The notes beneath the pieces were generated by a model. It was not told the DNA's origin, did not search any database, and saw nothing but the letters and a program-made list of their open reading frames with translations. The position numbers and the translations under genes were made by a program. Of a stretch of DNA of 16,663 bases, positions 14,712 to 16,663 are shown one piece after another. Positions within the stretch are counted from its first letter, which is position 1; each line of letters starts with the position of its first letter. Source of the stretch: an uncultured Lachnospiraceae bacterium (GTDB taxonomy: Bacteria > Bacillota > Clostridia > Lachnospirales > Lachnospiraceae); assembly GCA_910577065.1 (NCBI GenBank), contig CAJTLD010000060.1:1-16663 (forward strand). Reading direction: 5' to 3'.

Positions 14712-15995
14712 ATGGAATTAAAGCATAAGGCACAGTTGAACGGAACCATATCCGTTCCCGGAGATAAATCCATTTCCCATCGGGCAATTATGTTCGGGGC
14801 GGTTTCGGAAGGGATTACGGAAGTGACAAATTTTCTGCGGGGGGCGGATTGCTTGTCTACCATCGCCTGTTTTCGGAATATGGGAATTGAAATAGAAGAA
14901 AAGGACGGGCGCGTCGTGGTGCACGGAAAGGGCCTGTATGGGTTAAGGGAGCCGGGCGGAATGCTTGACGTCGGCAACAGCGGTACGACGGCGCGGCTGA
15001 TTTGCGGCATACTGGCCGGACAGGCGTTTGCGTCTTCTTTAAGCGGGGACGAGTCTATCAGACAGCGCCCGATGAAGCGGATTTTGACGCCTCTTTGCGC
15101 GATGGGCGCAGATATAAAGAGCATCAAGGGCAACGGCTGCGCGCCGCTTGCGATTCACCCCGCAAAGCTGCGGGGCGTTTCTTATGCATCCCCGGTGGCT
15201 TCGGCCCAGGTAAAATCCTGCGTCCTTCTGGCCGGGCTGTATGCGGAAGGGGAGACTTCTGTGACAGAACCGGTGTTGTCAAGGAACCATACGGAGTTAA
15301 TGCTTGCCGCGTTTGGGGCGGAAATTACCGTGAAGGAAAATGCGGTTTCTATTTTGCCAAAACCAAAGCTTCATGGGCTTAAGATGGAAGTGCCGGGCGA
15401 TATTTCGTCCGCGGCATATTTTATTGCCGCGGGCCTTCTGGTATCCGGATCGGAAATCCGCATTCAAAACGTCGGCGTAAATCCTACGAGGGACGGTATT
15501 TTAAAAGCGGCCCGTGCAATGGGAGGGAATATAAAGCAGCAGAATATAAGAGTGGTTTCCGGGGAACCGGTCTGCGATGTTGTTGTGACGTCAAGCAATC
15601 TGCACGGGATTGTCATAGAAGGGGAGCAGATTCCGGCATTGATTGATGAAATCCCCATGCTGGCGGTAATGGCCGCGTTTGCGCAGGGGACGACTGTAAT
15701 CCGGGATGCTGCGGAGCTTAAGGTAAAGGAGACGGACCGCATCCGCACGACGGCGGAAAATCTGCGGCGGATGGGCGCGGATGTAACGGAAACAGACGAC
15801 GGTATGGTGATTTGCGGAAGCTTGGACAGGCTGCACGGCGCGGATTTTGAAAGCTTTTCGGATCACAGGATTGCAATGGCGTTCGCAGTTGCCGCCCTGG
15901 CGTTAAAGGATGCGTCTTCTATGCGCGGAGCTGAGTGCGTGACAATTTCTTACCCGGAATTTTTCAGGGATTTGTATGGACTTGTAGTAAGCTGA
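14712..15995 (+). CDS. aroA: 5-enolpyruvylshikimate-3-phosphate synthase (class II-like motifs)
   Basis: EPSP synthase joins shikimate-3-phosphate and phosphoenolpyruvate in the shikimate pathway, the step inhibited by glyphosate. The 427-residue protein is full length. It has VPGDKSISHRA at about 15-25, GNSGTTARL at 88-96 in the PEP site, RQRPM near 118-121, LIDEIPMLAV at 310-319 with the catalytic aspartate, KETDR at 339-343, and DHRIA at 384-388. The four short motifs used to define class II enzymes are all present: GDKS (17-20), SAQVK (164-168), RNHTE (191-195) and NPTR (257-260). The usual proline after the PEP-site arginine in class I is a leucine here. The start follows AAAGGA. It is cotranscribed with tyrA by position. 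Confidence 0.97.
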   Translation: MELKHKAQLNGTISVPGDKSISHRAIMFGAVSEGITEVTNFLRGADCLSTIACFRNMGIEIEEKDGRVVVHGKGLYGLREPGGMLDVGNSGTTARLICGILAGQAFASSLSGDESIRQRPMKRILTPLCAMGADIKSIKGNGCAPLAIHPAKLRGVSYASPVASAQVKSCVLLAGLYAEGETSVTEPVLSRNHTELMLAAFGAEITVKENAVSILPKPKLHGLKMEVPGDISSAAYFIAAGLLVSGSEIRIQNVGVNPTRDGILKAARAMGGNIKQQNIRVVSGEPVCDVVVTSSNLHGIVIEGEQIPALIDEIPMLAVMAAFAQGTTVIRDAAELKVKETDRIRTTAENLRRMGADVTETDDGMVICGSLDRLHGADFESFSDHRIAMAFAVAALALKDASSMRGAECVTISYPEFFRDLYGLVVS

Positions 15996-16020
15996 GGAAA
16001 TGAAGTGAGGAGAAATGGGC

Positions 16021-16663
16021 ATGTTAGATCAGATCAAAGCGGTTATATTTGACTTAGACGGCACTTTAGTGGATTCTATGGGCTTGTGGCGCGATATTGA
16101 CATTGCGTTTTTACAGGAGCGCGGCATTGTATACCATGACAGCCTGCAGGAAATGATTGAGGGTATGAGTTTTACAGAAACGGCTGTTTTTTGTAAGGAG
16201 TATTATGGGTTGAGCGAATCCGTGGAAGAGCTGAAAGCGATCTGGAATAAAATGGCGGAGCATAAGTACCGTTATGAGGTGCGGCCAAAGCCCGGGGCGC
16301 TGGAATTTTTGGAGGAACTGAAAGGGCGCGGGATCAAAATGGGGATTGCTACGAGTAATTCAGACGAGCTGATTGAAGCGGTAAACGAGGCGTATCATTT
16401 TGACCGTTATATGTCCTGTATTGTGACTTCCTGTTCGGTAAACAAGGGGAAGCCTGCGCCGGATGTGTATCTGGAGGCGGCCAGGCGGCTTGACGTTTTG
16501 CCGGAGGACTGCCTGGTGTTTGAGGATATTGTAAAAGGGATGGAGGCCGGAAAAAACGCGGGGATGAAAGTCTGCGCGGTGGAGGACGCTTATTCCGCGC
16601 CGCAGAGGGGGCAGAAGCGGAAGCTGTGCGATTATTACATAGAGACCTATTTTGATATACGGG
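16021..16663 (+). CDS. HAD family hydrolase, subfamily IA (N-terminal 214 codons, cut by window end)
   Basis: The frame from the ATG at 16021 is open to the last base. The protein begins MLDQIKAVIFDLDGTLVDS: the nucleophile D11 and acid/base D13 of HAD motif I. A helical cap domain follows (about residues 17-85), then motif II in GIATSNSDE, motif III lysine in NKGKPAPDVYLEA, and motif IV in VFEDIVKGMEAGKNAGM. This matches the beta-phosphoglucomutase/phosphatase-like branch of small-molecule HAD enzymes; the substrate cannot be read from sequence. I favour ATG 16021 because AGGAG at 16008-16012 is 8 bases away; the in-frame ATG at 16015 is only 2 bases from it. The gene follows aroA by 25 bases and is probably its cotranscribed neighbour. 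Confidence 0.9.
   Translation, partial: MLDQIKAVIFDLDGTLVDSMGLWRDIDIAFLQERGIVYHDSLQEMIEGMSFTETAVFCKEYYGLSESVEELKAIWNKMAEHKYRYEVRPKPGALEFLEELKGRGIKMGIATSNSDELIEAVNEAYHFDRYMSCIVTSCSVNKGKPAPDVYLEAARRLDVLPEDCLVFEDIVKGMEAGKNAGMKVCAVEDAYSAPQRGQKRKLCDYYIETYFDIR

Noticed and set aside
1..16663. Search for a mobile element, CRISPR array, tRNA gene, toxin-antitoxin pair or defence cassette
   Set aside because: No repeated spacer pattern, transposase or integrase motif, cloverleaf, or recognisable defence domain was seen; genes are packed and fit a stable chromosomal core.

Overview
This 16.7 kb window is a dense, almost entirely chromosomal housekeeping region. Gene content and order point to a spore-lineage Clostridia, most likely Lachnospiraceae. 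The evidence is the set of Firmicutes-type genes (remA, the ylbH/coaD/ylbJ cluster, an ACT-domain prephenate dehydrogenase), strong AGGAGG ribosome binding sites, mixed ATG/GTG/TTG starts and very short spacers. The assignment rests on recognition of protein families and order, not on any database search.

Region 1 (1-5712, + strand) is a long co-directional run: the 3' end of a YicC/YloC-type endoribonuclease, remA, gmk, rpoZ, a possible 10-codon leader ORF, rimO, pgsA, a stand-alone CinA C-terminal amidase, rsmD, coaD and an uncharacterised coiled-coil protein. Several neighbours overlap by ATGA (gmk/rpoZ, rimO/pgsA) or are separated by one to a few bases, as in an operon. Themes are RNA and ribosome modification, guanine nucleotide and RNA polymerase supply, phospholipid synthesis and CoA synthesis.

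Region 2 (5691-6617, - strand) is one gene, a YlbJ-like sporulation membrane protein. It overlaps the coiled-coil gene tail to tail by 22 bp and stands head to head with pepD across a 30 bp gap that contains a perfect 14 bp palindrome.

Region 3 (6648-13483, + strand) holds an M20-type aminoacyl-histidine dipeptidase, a membrane-anchored M23 endopeptidase with intact catalytic residues, an HI0933/YhiN-type FAD protein, and a permease-ATPase-permease ABC cassette of the FtsX/MacB type whose two permeases are visibly paralogous.

Region 4 (13484-16663, + strand) opens with a near-consensus vegetative promoter and encodes prephenate dehydrogenase with an ACT domain, EPSP synthase (carrying the four short motifs used to define class II enzymes) and the first 214 codons of a HAD phosphatase cut by the window edge. 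tyrA and aroA together cover two steps of aromatic amino acid synthesis.

There is no gene-free stretch over 300 bases. I see no tRNA or rRNA gene, CRISPR array, insertion sequence, phage gene or defence cassette, and no clearly new multi-gene system. The best leads are small: the leader ORF before rimO, the palindrome and possible leaderless start of ylbJ, the 3' overlap of ylbJ with the coiled-coil gene, the uncharacterised coiled-coil protein, and the ABC cassette next to an M23 peptidase.
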